Positions 7,756 to 15,958 of a stretch of DNA of 64,000 nt are shown here, in pieces. Source of the stretch: an uncultured Bacteroides sp. (GTDB taxonomy: Bacteria > Bacteroidota > Bacteroidia > Bacteroidales > Bacteroidaceae); the NCBI GenBank assembly GCA_945833835.1, contig CAMAFR010000009.1:1-64000 (forward strand), given 5' to 3'. Position 1 is the stretch's first letter. Each line of letters begins with the position of its first letter. Under the pieces are notes generated by a model. The model had not been told where the DNA came from. It saw nothing but the letters and a program-made list of their open reading frames with translations, and made no database searches. The translations under genes were made by a program, and so were the position numbers.

Positions 7756-8655
7756 TTAAATCTGCCCTGCTTTCATTCGATATTGAGTAGGTGTCTTTCC
7801 TGTATGTGCCTTGAAGAAACGGACAAAATGCTGCGGATACTCAAAGCCTATCCGCGTACTCACTTGATTCACACTCAGACTGCCATCGTCAAGCAGTTGC
7901 TTGGCGGCGGCAAGGAGGTGGCCGGCAATGAAATCCTTGGCAGTCCTGCCGGTCTCCACTTTGACAAGCGTGCCGAAATATCCTGTAGAAAGACAGCATT
8001 TGTCAGCAAAATAAGCCACAGTAGGTAACCCCTCGCTGCTGGCTTGGGTACGGATATAGTCGGCCAACAGCTGCTCGAACCGTCTCACCACAGCATGGTT
8101 CATCTCCTCACGTGTGACGAACTGGCGGTCGTAGAAACGGAGGCAATAGTTGAGCAACAGCTCGATATTGGACACAATCAGGTCCCGGCTGTGCTTGTCG
8201 ATGGAGCGGTGCAGCTCCTGTGAAATCATGTCCAGCACACCGCGGAAAATTTCAATCTCACCCACAGACAGATGAAGCGCCTCGCTGCTGAAGTAGGAAA
8301 AGAATTCATACTTGCCGATATTCCTGCCCAACGCACTCCGGGCCAACAAGTCGGGATGAAACACCAGTGCCGTCCACTTGGGATATTGCACTCCCGGCAT
8401 GGGCTGCACGTGGATGGTCTGGCCTGGGGCAAATGAGGTGACGGTCATCTCGTCGAAGTCATATTTCGTCCTCCCATAGGAGAGTTGGCAACCCTTGTTC
8501 TCTTTCAGAAAGAGGGCATACAGGCCGTAGCGCACCCAGCTCTCCTCAACCTCGTGTGGCTTATCGTAGCGGACAACGCTCACCAATGGGTGAAGGGTCT
8601 CGAACCCATATCGTTCATTGAACTGCTGCACGGTGTCTAAATGTATCTCTTGCAT
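7756..8655 (-). CDS. AraC-family transcriptional regulator
   Basis: The roughly 299-residue protein has an N-terminal cupin-like sensor region (about 1-150, with SYGRTKYDFDEMTVTSFAPGQ) and a C-terminal AraC double helix-turn-helix (about 200-299). The DNA-binding part shows TVAYFADKCCLSTGYFGTLVK for helix-turn-helix 1, and VNQVSTRIGFEYPQHFVRFFKAHTGKTPTQYR, the family signature, for the second. The start at 8655 (MQEIHLDT) is preferred; ATGs at 8682 and 8724 are in frame, but a -7-like TAACTTTG lies just upstream of 8682. No target operon adjoins it. A 22-bp direct-repeat array and an inverted repeat lie upstream and are likely its own sites. Confidence 0.85.
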   Translation of the reverse strand: MQEIHLDTVQQFNERYGFETLHPLVSVVRYDKPHEVEESWVRYGLYALFLKENKGCQLSYGRTKYDFDEMTVTSFAPGQTIHVQPMPGVQYPKWTALVFHPDLLARSALGRNIGKYEFFSYFSSEALHLSVGEIEIFRGVLDMISQELHRSIDKHSRDLIVSNIELLLNYCLRFYDRQFVTREEMNHAVVRRFEQLLADYIRTQASSEGLPTVAYFADKCCLSTGYFGTLVKVETGRTAKDFIAGHLLAAAKQLLDDGSLSVNQVSTRIGFEYPQHFVRFFKAHTGKTPTQYRMKAGQI

Positions 8656-8718
8656 AGGGCATTTCGCTGAATAATTGTTCATAGGCAAAGTTACTACAAA
8701 TGTGAGAGACTGGCAGTA

Positions 8719-8751
8719 CCTCAATTGGGGAAACAGTTACCCTAATTGAGG
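8719..8751. promoter_or_regulatory. Inverted-repeat operator candidate upstream of the AraC-type gene
   Basis: CCTCAATTgGGG (8719-8730) and CCCtAATTGAGG (8740-8751) are inverted 12-mers that match except at the central base, with centres 21 bp apart (two helical turns). They lie 64-96 bp upstream of the regulator's start. The spacing suits a dimeric AraC-type protein. Confidence 0.45.
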
Positions 8752-8775
8752 ATGCTGCCCAAACTACTCCTTACG

Positions 8776-8863
8776 CAGTAGAAGCCCACATAAACTACAG
8801 TAGAAGTCAACCAAACTCCCAGTACCAGCCTATATAAACTGCAGTACCAGACAGCTTGCAGTA
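8776..8863. repeat. Array of four 22-bp direct repeats starting CAGTA
   Basis: CAGTA occurs at 8776, 8798, 8820 and 8842, exactly 22 bp apart, and again at 8859. Units 1 and 3 are most alike (CAGTAGAAGCCCACATAAACT and CAGTACCAGCCTATATAAACT differ at few bases); units 2 and 4 keep the first 9 bases. The array lies between sufE and the AraC-type gene, in the latter's upstream region. Confidence 0.75.
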
Positions 8864-8904
8864 AAAACGGTACTGAAAGGCTGTCTGCCGATGCTGAATA
8901 GCAA

Positions 8905-8940
8905 GGGGAGGATGTGCCTGTTGCCTCACACATCCTCCCC
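8905..8940 (-). terminator. Strong hairpin, likely terminator of the yfhO-sufE transcript
   Basis: GGGGAGGATGTG (8905-8916) pairs perfectly with CACATCCTCCCC (8929-8940) across a 12-nt loop. It lies 46 nt past the sufE stop. The following minus-strand sequence has only a short T stretch, so termination may be imperfect. Confidence 0.6.
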
Positions 8941-8986
8941 CATATCCTGCCGCCGGCCTTACCAGACAGCGGTCACCGGGACGGCC

Positions 8987-9412
8987 TCAAGCCCCTTTCG
9001 TCTTGAACGCAAGGGCATACATACGCATCTGCTTGACCATCGCCAGCAGACCATTGCTGCGTGTGGGCGACAAATGCTCTCTCAGCCCGATGGCGTCAAT
9101 GAAATGCAGGTCGGATGCCAATATCTCATCGGGGGTGTGCCCCGACAGCACCCGCATCAGCAACGTGACGATGCCTTTCACAATCAGCGCATCGCTCTCC
9201 GCCTGAAACACCACCTTGCCATCCACCAAATCGGCCTGCAGCCACACACGGCTTTGGCAGCCCTCTATCAGGTTCTGCTCCGTCTTGTACTTCGCGTCCA
9301 ACGGCTCCTGCTCGTTGCCCAGGTCTATCAGCAGCTGGTACTTGTCCATCCAGTCGTCAAAGTCGCTGAACTCCTCTATCACTTCCTCTTGAATTTCGTT
9401 TATTGTCTTCAT
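8987..9412 (-). CDS. sufE: SufE family cysteine desulfuration protein
   Basis: This 141-residue SufE accepts persulfide sulfur from the SufS desulfurase and passes it to the SufBCD scaffold for Fe-S assembly. The active-site Cys52 is present (LIEGCQSRVWL), as are the conserved SDALIVKGIVTLL and LHFIDAIGLREHLSPTRSNGL segments. The start at 9412 (MKTINEIQ) matches the family. It begins 7 nt after yfhO ends and is probably read from the same transcript. No other suf gene is nearby. Confidence 0.93.
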   Translation of the reverse strand: MKTINEIQEEVIEEFSDFDDWMDKYQLLIDLGNEQEPLDAKYKTEQNLIEGCQSRVWLQADLVDGKVVFQAESDALIVKGIVTLLMRVLSGHTPDEILASDLHFIDAIGLREHLSPTRSNGLLAMVKQMRMYALAFKTKGA

Positions 9413-9419
9413 CTTCTTC

Positions 9420-11936
9420 TCAACTATTTTTAGTTTGACAGTTTTCTTGAATTCTCTTTTTGCGCACGGCTGCCCCGACAGCAATCACGGCTCCTGCCAG
9501 CAGGAGGCCAAAGGCGGTGTAGGCTATCCGTTCGGTGGTATGCAACGACTGCGGGTCGAACACAAACTCCACCTGATGCCGACCGGCCGGCACCTGCATG
9601 GCCCGCAACACATAGTCGGCCCGCCCGTGCTCCACCGGCTTGCCGTCCAGATAGGCCCGCCAGCCAGGATAATAGATTTCCGAGAAGACCACCACCCCAC
9701 CGGTAGCGGATGTCGCTTCATACGTCAATGCATTGGGCTGGTAGGCGGTCAGGATGACCGAGGCCAGACTGTCGGCCGGAACAGCCTGACCGACAAGAGC
9801 GGCAAACGAATCGGCCACGACCGCCGTCCGGGCCGGATTCACCCGGTGCAACGCAGCTATCTCCTCATTGGCATCCGCCACCGTCAGCACTTCGTCAACA
9901 AACCAGGCATTGCCCAACGCATGGGGATTCCGGATAGGAACCGTCGCCCCGTCCTTCAGCGGGAAAATGAAATAACGGGTGTTCAGCATATTCAGTACCG
10001 GCAGTTTTGAGGCATCCACACTGTCCATGTCGCCGCCTGCCGCCGGCACCTCCGCAAACAGCGTATTCATCTCACCGCTGATATGCTCTTCTATCAGTTC
10101 CTGATAACGGCGCAACTTGGCGGCATGATAGCCCCCGATGCTCTTGTGCCAATAGGACGTATTGTTCTCATTGAAGGTATTGGAGGCCAGATTCAGCACC
10201 CGATAATCCGGATCCTTGTCCTCCAGAATCCACCGGTCGGTCTCGGTAGGCTGCGCAAAAGGCTGCATCTCCGTCCCTTTTTCCACAAACTGTCCGTCGT
10301 AAAGATAACGTTTGTTCACGCCCCACATATCCACGAGACACAGCAGCGTCAGGACGGCAATGGTGGGAACAGCCTTCAGCCTGCCATAGACATACAAGGC
10401 GGTCAGCGCCACTCCCAGCAAAATGATCCACAGGCTGCGCCAGGCATCTGCCGTAAAGATGGCCGCACGCATCTCGCTCAAGTTCATCACAATCGGAGCC
10501 AGCTGGTCGGCAGGCAGGCCCCGCTGCAAGGCATCGAGCTCCATGCCCGACAGGAAGGACGGGAAAAACAGGGTAGGCGCAACGGCAAACAGCAACGACA
10601 CCCCACCCGTCAGCCCCAGACTGACGGCCACCGCCGCCTTCCGCTCTTTCACCGCCGCCGGATGACGGATAATCTCATCCAAGGCCATCACCGCCAGCAA
10701 GGGTATCGTAAATTCGGCAATGACCAGAATAGACGACACGGCCCGGAACTTATTGTACATCGGGACATAGTCGATGAAGAAATCGGTGAGCGGCATGAAG
10801 TTCTTGCCCCACGAGAGCAGGATGGAGAACAAGGTAGCCCCCACCAACGCCCACTTCAGGGGGCCTTTCACCAGAAAGCAACCCAGCACGAACAAAAACA
10901 GGACAAAAGCCCCTACATAGACAGGCCCTGCAGTGCCCGGCTGTTCGCCCCAATACTGTCCCAGCTGCCGGTACAGCATCAGATAATCGGGATTGGCTTT
11001 CTGCATCGCCACCTCGTTGCCCGCAAGCGGCACCGATGCCCCGCCCTTCACATTGGGCACCAGCAGCGAGAACGTCTCGCCGATGCCATAACTCCATTGG
11101 GTGATGTAGTCACGCTCCAAACCACTGCCGGTCTGGTTGGCCGCATTCGGCTTGACCAGCTCGCTCTTGCCGCGCATGCTCTCCTTGCTGTATTGATAGG
11201 TGTGATACAGGTTAGAGAGGTTCATGCAAACGCCCAACAGCGCAGCCACCACCAGCACCGCTGTACCTTTCAGGAAGGCCGGCACCGCCTTGCGCCGCCA
11301 GGCATCCACCCCATACGCCACCGCCATAAACAGCATGACAAACAAGAAGTAATAGCTCATCTGCACATGGTTGGCGGCAATCTGCAACGCCACAAACAAG
11401 GCCGTCACCCAACCTCCGGCCACATACCGCCCCCGATAGACCAGCACCATACCGGCAATGGTAGGCGGGACATAGGCCAGCGTGACGAATTTCCAGATAT
11501 GTCCGGCTGCTATGATAATGAAAAAATAGGACGAGAACGCCCAGATGACAGCACCGAGCATCGCCATCCATACCCTGAAATCAAAGGCACGTAACAAGAT
11601 GTAGAAGCCCAGCAACATGACAAACACATACCAGACATACGTAGGAAGGAACAGCCGGTAGACCTGTTGCACGAGGTCGAGCACACGGACAGACCGGTAG
11701 CTGGGAGCCAGCTGATAGGTAGGCATACCGCTGAACAGGGCATTGGTCCAGCGGGTGGACTCGCCTGTCCGCTCATAATAGTCTTTGGCTTCCTTGCCGG
11801 CCCCGATGCCGGCCACCGCATCGTGCTGCGCCAGAATGCGCCCTTCGGTATCGGCCGGGTAGAAATAGGCAAACGACAGCAGGGCAAACACCATGACCGC
11901 CACACAGTCAGGAAGAAATCTTTTTAAAAGGTTCAT
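9420..11936 (-). CDS. YfhO-family polytopic membrane protein
   Basis: This 838-residue protein begins with an N-terminal membrane anchor (CVAVMVFALLSFAYFYP) and has at least ten hydrophobic segments up to about residue 500. A soluble periplasmic region (about 530-800) and a last transmembrane helix (YTAFGLLLAGAVIAVGAAV) follow. The pattern, with an NALFSGMPTYQ motif in the first loop, matches YfhO (bacterial membrane protein YfhO, GT-C-like fold). In Gram-positives YfhO glycosylates lipoteichoic acid; in Bacteroidota the substrate is unknown, so glycosyltransferase activity is an inference. It is first in a two-gene unit with sufE. Confidence 0.85.
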   Translation of the reverse strand: MNLLKRFLPDCVAVMVFALLSFAYFYPADTEGRILAQHDAVAGIGAGKEAKDYYERTGESTRWTNALFSGMPTYQLAPSYRSVRVLDLVQQVYRLFLPTYVWYVFVMLLGFYILLRAFDFRVWMAMLGAVIWAFSSYFFIIIAAGHIWKFVTLAYVPPTIAGMVLVYRGRYVAGGWVTALFVALQIAANHVQMSYYFLFVMLFMAVAYGVDAWRRKAVPAFLKGTAVLVVAALLGVCMNLSNLYHTYQYSKESMRGKSELVKPNAANQTGSGLERDYITQWSYGIGETFSLLVPNVKGGASVPLAGNEVAMQKANPDYLMLYRQLGQYWGEQPGTAGPVYVGAFVLFLFVLGCFLVKGPLKWALVGATLFSILLSWGKNFMPLTDFFIDYVPMYNKFRAVSSILVIAEFTIPLLAVMALDEIIRHPAAVKERKAAVAVSLGLTGGVSLLFAVAPTLFFPSFLSGMELDALQRGLPADQLAPIVMNLSEMRAAIFTADAWRSLWIILLGVALTALYVYGRLKAVPTIAVLTLLCLVDMWGVNKRYLYDGQFVEKGTEMQPFAQPTETDRWILEDKDPDYRVLNLASNTFNENNTSYWHKSIGGYHAAKLRRYQELIEEHISGEMNTLFAEVPAAGGDMDSVDASKLPVLNMLNTRYFIFPLKDGATVPIRNPHALGNAWFVDEVLTVADANEEIAALHRVNPARTAVVADSFAALVGQAVPADSLASVILTAYQPNALTYEATSATGGVVVFSEIYYPGWRAYLDGKPVEHGRADYVLRAMQVPAGRHQVEFVFDPQSLHTTERIAYTAFGLLLAGAVIAVGAAVRKKRIQENCQTKNS

Positions 11937-12103
11937 GTTCTTTTATTTTAATCATCAATGAATAAGCCCGGCAAAGGTACGGAAATATTTGTTGCCAGTC
12001 ATCGTTTGTACAAGAGTTTTCGGCTGCCGCCTATATTTTGGCACCACCTGCCGGCAAGGTCAGTTAAATTTATATTTTTATGTCTGCTTTTAACACATTC
12101 AGA
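11937..12103. other. Divergent intergenic region between yfhO and the T6SS operon
   Basis: On the minus strand TACCTTTG (11979-11972) is a good -7 box about 36 nt upstream of yfhO. No -33 TTG is evident. The rest is AT-rich with no convincing gene; together with the leader that follows it makes a 391-nt gene-free stretch. Confidence 0.5.
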
Positions 12104-12327
12104 TTTCCTTATTCAATTATAATGTCTATATTTGCAAAAAACAAAGAAGCTGGCAAGTCTTTTGAAAAAGAAAAAATGCGACCCAAGCACTGGAATGCAA
12201 TTGGAATATCGCGCTTTGATAGTCCAAAAACGTTTGTACATCAGTTTGTTATCACAAAATTGATGAACCAGGAGAATGTCCCTTTCAAAAAGAACCGGCA
12301 TTAAAAAAACTAACACGACAGAAACGG
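12104..12327 (+). promoter_or_regulatory. Probable promoter and about 190-nt leader of the T6SS operon
   Basis: TATATTTG (12127-12134) matches the -7 consensus, with a weak -33 (TTTC, 12104-12107) at a 19-nt spacing. The distance to the first start codon leaves an untranslated leader of nearly 190 nt. UpxY-type antiterminators act on the leader of their own operon, so this leader is the expected recruitment site. A 74-codon open frame at 12080-12304 overlaps the promoter and is not considered a gene. Confidence 0.5.
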
Positions 12328-12891
12328 ATGACAGAACATTTCGGTAACGACGATGCAGCAAACACCTTGCAGTGGTACGTGATGCGTGCCTATAAAAAGG
12401 AGTTGGCCGCCGAACAGGCCCTGAGCAAGGCCGAGGGATGGACGTTCTTCCTGCCCAAAAGGCGGGTGTGGCGCGTCCGCCACGGCGAACGCAGGCAAGT
12501 GCTGGTGCCTGCCATTCCCAATCTGCTGTTTGTCTACGCCACGCGCCGCGACCTCCTGTCCTTCAAACAATCGTGTCCCTACCTGCAGTTCGCTATCTGG
12601 CGCAAGACCACCGGTTCCATCTATCTCACGGTGCCTGATGGGCAAATGCAAGACTTCATACGGGTGACCAACGCCGCCCTCGCACAACAGACGGACATCC
12701 TTTTCAGTTCACCCGAGGGCATTGACCTGAAACGCGGGACCAGAGTCCGTGTCAGAAGCGGAGAACTGGAGGGACTCTGCGGAACCCTGCTCAAGCTGCG
12801 GGGGAAAAGAGCCAAACGGGTGGTGGTGATGCTCGAAAACGTGGCGGCTGCCAGCATAGAGCTGCCGCCGGAACTGATTGAACCCATCTGA
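12328..12891 (+). CDS. UpxY-type NusG paralogue (transcription antiterminator) at the head of the T6SS operon
   Basis: The 187-residue protein has an NGN domain (about 14-115, LQWYVMRAYKKELAAEQAL) and a C-terminal KOW domain (about 130-165, GTRVRVRSGELEGLCGTLLKL). UpxY proteins are specialised NusG paralogues in Bacteroides that bind RNA polymerase at their operon leader and let it read through terminators in long capsule operons. Here it is the first gene before clpV, with 54 nt between. By position it should promote elongation through the T6SS genes. Its NGN domain lacks a close match to the housekeeping NusG; nusG itself is not in the window. Confidence 0.85.
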   Translation: MTEHFGNDDAANTLQWYVMRAYKKELAAEQALSKAEGWTFFLPKRRVWRVRHGERRQVLVPAIPNLLFVYATRRDLLSFKQSCPYLQFAIWRKTTGSIYLTVPDGQMQDFIRVTNAALAQQTDILFSSPEGIDLKRGTRVRVRSGELEGLCGTLLKLRGKRAKRVVVMLENVAAASIELPPELIEPI

Positions 12892-12945
12892 CCGCCCCGC
12901 ACGGCACAGACCAATATTGAACATTCACAAACTTAATCAAGAATT

Positions 12946-15405
12946 ATGGATAATGCGCTGTTATCAATAGCCAACGCCTTTGCCGAAGAATACGGCAACG
13001 ATGCCATCTATCCTGCCCATCTGCTCAAAGCAGTTCTTCACAAAGAGACAGGATTGGTGAAATTCATCGAAACAGACCTCGACAAGGATTATTATTACCT
13101 GCAAGACTGGGCAGACGTGCAAATGACACTGGCACCGCGTGCCGCCCGGCCGATGCGCGACTTGTCCCTCTCTGCCGAAGCAGAGGCGGTGGAAGAAGAA
13201 GCCGAAGAGTACGCCCGCAAATGGGAGCTGCCCGCCAGCGATGCTGTCTGCGTCCTGGCCGCCATCGCCACGCCTGGGGTAGGCTTCACCTTCGACCAAC
13301 TGAAGACTTTCCCGCTTACCGCAGCCGAAATAGCCGACAAGGTAAGCCGTAGCACCTCCTCTGCCACCGCAGCCGGCGGCGGAAAGACAGCCGTACCCAC
13401 CGAGAACGCCACCGGCACCATCGCCAAGTATTGCATGGATATGCTGGCCGAAGTGCGGGAGGGAACACTGCCGGCCGTAGTGGGATTTGAAAAAGAAATA
13501 GCGGTCATCTTCGAGATTCTGGGCCGACGCACCAAAGCCAACCTGCTGATTACCGGTGAGGCCGGTGTGGGAAAAACCTCCCTGCTCAACGGATTCGCCA
13601 CACAGGTGGCCCGGGGAGACGTGCCCAGCTTCCTGCAAGGGACAGCCGTCTACGAACTGGACAACGCCGCACTGGTGGCCGACGCCGCCTACAAGGGCGA
13701 GATAGAAGACCGGTTCAAGAAACTGCTGCGCGAGGTGAAAGACCGGGAGAACGCGGTGCTGGTCATCGAGTCCATCGACAAGTTCTTCGACAAGCAAAGC
13801 ACCCTTTATGGCGCTTCGTCGGTCCTCAAACAGGAGCTCTGCAAAGGCCGCCTGTCGCTGCTCTGCACCTCGTCCATCGACGGATTCACCAAGAACATCG
13901 AGACCGACAAGGAGATGGTGTCGAAACTGGAACGAATCACCGTCGAAGAACCGAATGCCGAACTTTGCCTGCGGATTCTGAAAGGCGCCATGCCCGCTTA
14001 TGAGGAGTTCCACGGACTGACGGTAGACGAGGAGGTGATGACAGACGCCATCCGCCTGGCCAAACGCTACCTGACGGAAAAGACCCTGCCCGACTCGGTG
14101 CTGGACCTGATGGACCGCACCCTGTCGCAAGTGAAGACCATGAACGACATGACACCGGTCGTGCTGAGTGCCTTGCGCACCGAGCTGGAAGCCCTGACCG
14201 AAAAGGCCGGACAGACCGACGGGAAAGACGGGGCTTTGCTGAAAGACCTCGAATGGTTGGACTACGAGATACGCAACAAAGTGAGCTGCATCCTGCTGGC
14301 CGGACTGGACGACGATACCGACATCAGCAAGCTGCCTGACGCCAAGGAGCGGATAGACTACCTGAACCGCACCTTAGACCGGCTGGCCGCCCTCGGAGCG
14401 GAGAAACGCACAGCCTTGCGCAACGGCGACCTCTATGCCGTAGTGGCCAAACAGACGGGCATCCCATTGGGCAAAGTGCAGGTGAAGGAACGCGACCGCC
14501 TGCTGGGAGCCGAAGAGACCTTGAAGAAACGGGTCGTGGGGCAAGACCATGCCATCAAGAAAGTGCTCGACGCCGTCTTCGAGTCACGGTCCGGACTGAA
14601 CAAGAAAGGACAGCCGATGGGCTCCTTCTTCTTCCTGGGTCCTACCGGTACCGGTAAGACGGAGCTGTCGAAGGCACTGGCCGCTTTCCTGTTCGGCGAC
14701 GAATCGGCCCTCATCCGTTTCGATATGTCCGAGTTCAAGGAAGAGCACTCCGTGGCACTCCTCTACGGAGCCCCTCCGGGATACGTCGGTTATGAAGAAG
14801 GTGGTCTGCTGGTCAACAAAATCCGCCAGAACCCCTACTCGGTAGTGCTGTTCGATGAAATCGAGAAGGCCCACAAGTCTGTGTTCGACCTCTTCCTGCA
14901 AATCCTGGACGAAGGAAAGCTGCACGACCGGTTGGGACGTGTAGGCGACTTCTCGAACGCCCTGCTACTGTTCACCTCCAACATCGGCAGCCAGTTCATC
15001 GCCGACAGTTTCACGAAAGGAAACATTCCGCAAAGCAATGACCTGATGGACATCATGCAGCAATACTTCCGGCCGGAATTCCTCGGACGACTGACCGAGA
15101 TCGTGCCCTTCTCGCCCATCACCGAACAGACCGTGGAACGCATTTTCGACATTCACCTGAAAGGACTGCTCAAACTGCTGGACGAACAGCACATCTCGCT
15201 CCACCTGTCGCCCGAAGCCAAACGTGCCATCGCCTTGATGGGCTACAACCCGCAATACGGAGCGCGTCCGGTCATCGGCATCATCCGCAAAGAGATTCGC
15301 CATCCGCTCTCGAAAATGATTATCGCCGGCGAAGCCAAGGCGGGCGACACCATCGAGGTAACGCTCGAAAACGGGAAACCGGCCTTCACCGTCAGACACG
15401 GGTAA
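12946..15405 (+). CDS. clpV: T6SS sheath-recycling ATPase ClpV (TssH)
   Basis: This 819-residue Clp/Hsp100 protein has an N-terminal double-Clp domain (about 1-150), AAA1 (about 165-400), a shortened middle region and AAA2 (about 500-760), followed by a D2-small domain. ClpV disassembles contracted TssB/TssC sheaths in the cytoplasm. Walker A is intact in both rings (GEAGVGKTS near 203-211; GPTGTGKTE 565-573), and AAA2 Walker B is LFDEIEKAH (D637, E638). AAA1 Walker B reads VLVIESID (271-278): the usual Asp-Glu pair is Glu275-Ser276, so ATP hydrolysis in ring 1 is probably impaired. Next to tssB, it is a T6SS ClpV and not ClpB. Confidence 0.92.
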   Translation: MDNALLSIANAFAEEYGNDAIYPAHLLKAVLHKETGLVKFIETDLDKDYYYLQDWADVQMTLAPRAARPMRDLSLSAEAEAVEEEAEEYARKWELPASDAVCVLAAIATPGVGFTFDQLKTFPLTAAEIADKVSRSTSSATAAGGGKTAVPTENATGTIAKYCMDMLAEVREGTLPAVVGFEKEIAVIFEILGRRTKANLLITGEAGVGKTSLLNGFATQVARGDVPSFLQGTAVYELDNAALVADAAYKGEIEDRFKKLLREVKDRENAVLVIESIDKFFDKQSTLYGASSVLKQELCKGRLSLLCTSSIDGFTKNIETDKEMVSKLERITVEEPNAELCLRILKGAMPAYEEFHGLTVDEEVMTDAIRLAKRYLTEKTLPDSVLDLMDRTLSQVKTMNDMTPVVLSALRTELEALTEKAGQTDGKDGALLKDLEWLDYEIRNKVSCILLAGLDDDTDISKLPDAKERIDYLNRTLDRLAALGAEKRTALRNGDLYAVVAKQTGIPLGKVQVKERDRLLGAEETLKKRVVGQDHAIKKVLDAVFESRSGLNKKGQPMGSFFFLGPTGTGKTELSKALAAFLFGDESALIRFDMSEFKEEHSVALLYGAPPGYVGYEEGGLLVNKIRQNPYSVVLFDEIEKAHKSVFDLFLQILDEGKLHDRLGRVGDFSNALLLFTSNIGSQFIADSFTKGNIPQSNDLMDIMQQYFRPEFLGRLTEIVPFSPITEQTVERIFDIHLKGLLKLLDEQHISLHLSPEAKRAIALMGYNPQYGARPVIGIIRKEIRHPLSKMIIAGEAKAGDTIEVTLENGKPAFTVRHG

Positions 15406-15465
15406 GCGACACACCTTTTTATATATAGTATCGACAATTTTATACAAACCTAAAAATTCATAACT

Positions 15466-15927
15466 ATGGCAATGAAAGAGAATTTTATCTCAATGGCTCC
15501 CGATGAGGAATCAAGTGCGAAAGTCTCCCCCATCGACAACAACAAGACATTGATGATTGACCAGTACACATCGGACGCCGAACCGGGCAACCCCGAATTG
15601 GTGGAAAACATCCAGAACATCGAGGATGCTTTCGCCCACTTCAAACCATCGGTAGAAGTGGACTTCGTCGACGAAGAAGGCGGCTCGGTCAACGAGAAGC
15701 TGCACTTCGGCGAACTGCGCGACTTCGAGGCACAAGGCGGCAAAGGCAAACTGGTAGAGAACAGCGCGTTCCTGTCGGGTGTCAAGAAGAAGATAGACAC
15801 GAACGTGAAAATCCGCAAAAGCATTGAGCAGAACCGCAAACTGCGCGACATTCTGAAAGACGCTTCCGCCAAGGAAGAGCTGAAGGAAGCCCTGCGGGCC
15901 ATGCTGGAAGAATTGGAGAACAACTGA
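15466..15927 (+). CDS. tssB: T6SS contractile sheath small subunit TssB
   Basis: The 153-residue protein is a Bacteroidota-type TssB. It has a charged N terminus, the segment PSVEVDFVDEEGGSVNEKLHFGELRDFE, and a C-terminal helical part (KKKIDTNVKIRKSIEQNRKLRDILKD). TssB and TssC form the helical sheath around the Hcp tube. It follows clpV by 60 nt and precedes tssC by 31 nt, the standard pairing. Confidence 0.92.
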   Translation: MAMKENFISMAPDEESSAKVSPIDNNKTLMIDQYTSDAEPGNPELVENIQNIEDAFAHFKPSVEVDFVDEEGGSVNEKLHFGELRDFEAQGGKGKLVENSAFLSGVKKKIDTNVKIRKSIEQNRKLRDILKDASAKEELKEALRAMLEELENN

Positions 15928-15958
15928 CATTTAACCACTTTAACGCAGAATACAGGAA

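Noticed and set aside
10083..11594. Long open frame of about 500 codons on the plus strand opposite the yfhO gene
   Set aside because: It is rich in His, Arg, Gln and Pro without any domain, lies entirely inside a well-supported gene, and is the usual GC-driven shadow frame.
12080..12304. 74-codon plus-strand frame in the T6SS leader
   Set aside because: It overlaps the -7 box at 12127-12134, has no recognisable features and unusual composition; it is more likely untranslated leader.
12946..15405. ClpB disaggregase instead of ClpV
   Set aside because: The middle coiled coil typical of ClpB is shortened and the gene is followed at once by tssB and tssC.
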